Of a stretch of DNA of 34,134 bases, positions 33,912 through 34,134 are shown one piece after another. Source of the stretch: JAIRVZ01 sp031553755. GTDB lineage: Bacteria > Bacteroidota > Bacteroidia > Bacteroidales > Azobacteroidaceae. Made by a program: the position numbers and the translations under genes. How positions within the stretch are numbered: position 1 is the stretch's first letter; each line of letters opens with the position of its first letter. A model generated the notes under the pieces. That model saw nothing but the letters and a program-made list of their open reading frames with translations, had not been told where the DNA came from and did no database searches. The stretch spans positions 1 through 34,134 of the forward strand of contig JAVBKZ010000064.1 of NCBI GenBank assembly GCA_031553755.1. The letters are read 5' to 3'.

Positions 33912-34134
33912 TTAAGTACATGACAAAAATTTGAAAATATCTATTCTTCTGTTGTTTATAGGGTTTAGCAAAATATTAGCAATAATGCCCAAACCATATT
34001 TGAATAGAGATTTTTCTCTTCGTCCGTGTTTCTTTATTTTAATTTGTTTTATATTTTCGTGGGCATAAATACCCACGATATATGCCCAGGTAAAAGCGAC
34101 TATTACCAAGGCAAAGAGTTTGTCTATTCGATCT
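33912..34134 (-). mobile_element. IS4-type transposase, C-terminal end, cut by window edge
   Basis: The minus-strand frame is open from the right edge of the window to a TAA at 33912, about 74 codons. It reads DRIDKLFALVIVAFTWAYIV, then GIYAHENI and a basic stretch, then KSLFKYGLGIIANILLNP. The LFAL-hydrophobic-TW stretch followed by a basic segment and SLFKYGL is characteristic of the C-terminus of IS4-family DDE transposases. The catalytic part would be to the right of the window. No internal ATG start is needed: the coding sequence clearly continues past 34134. The inverted repeat of the element should lie within 33834-33911 but could not be fixed without its other end. Confidence 0.72.

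Overview
The window is chromosomal DNA from an AT-rich Bacteroidota, most likely order Bacteroidales. The evidence is a complete type IX secretion (T9SS) core cluster in the Porphyromonas order porP-porK-porL-porM-porN, a giant T9SS cargo protein with a C-terminal sorting domain, a collagen-like surface lipoprotein with a Bacteroidetes-type acidic export signal, perfect TAnnTTTG -7 boxes in front of several genes, and DUF4922, DUF3109 and single-ORF PurL proteins typical of the group. No rRNA, tRNA or CRISPR array was seen.

Layout. 1-10 kb is accessory: a Fic protein with a C-terminal winged helix, a family 2 glycosyltransferase, then on the opposite strand a 2337-residue secreted beta-helix/Ig-like adhesin and a small two-membrane-segment protein. 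This block is flanked by two direct copies (A, B) of a palindromic 153-170 bp element. 10-21.4 kb is housekeeping: purL, a LolD-like ATPase, a speA-xth pair, a DUF362 ferredoxin-like protein, kdsA, a DUF4922 protein and a YgbA-like protein, with a remnant of an XRE-type regulator at 14.7 kb. A third, inverted copy (C) of the element closes this block at 21.6 kb. 21.9-29.4 kb is one leftward transcription unit, porPKLMN followed by two single-domain chromate-transporter genes, the first overlapping the porN stop codon by one base. 29.5-34.1 kb holds a surface lipoprotein with a strong terminator, a divergent HTH-S24 regulator with a palindrome just before its start, a DUF3109 protein, and the C-terminal end of an IS4-type transposase that runs off the right edge.

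How it fits together. PorL/PorM form the inner-membrane proton-driven motor, PorK/PorN the periplasmic ring and PorP an outer-membrane component; together they can export the adhesin encoded 20 kb away. KdsA (LPS core Kdo) and the LolD-like ATPase (lipoprotein release) supply outer-membrane parts on which T9SS cargo and the lipoprotein depend.

The most distinctive sequence is the repeated element. It has 15 bp terminal inverted repeats and two internal 8 bp-stem hairpins whose five-base loops (CTTGA and TCAAG) are each other's reverse complement. In copy A one stem is replaced by a different but still fully paired stem. It looks like a structured, non-autonomous mobile element, and copies B and C are placed so that recombination between them could invert the 12 kb between them.
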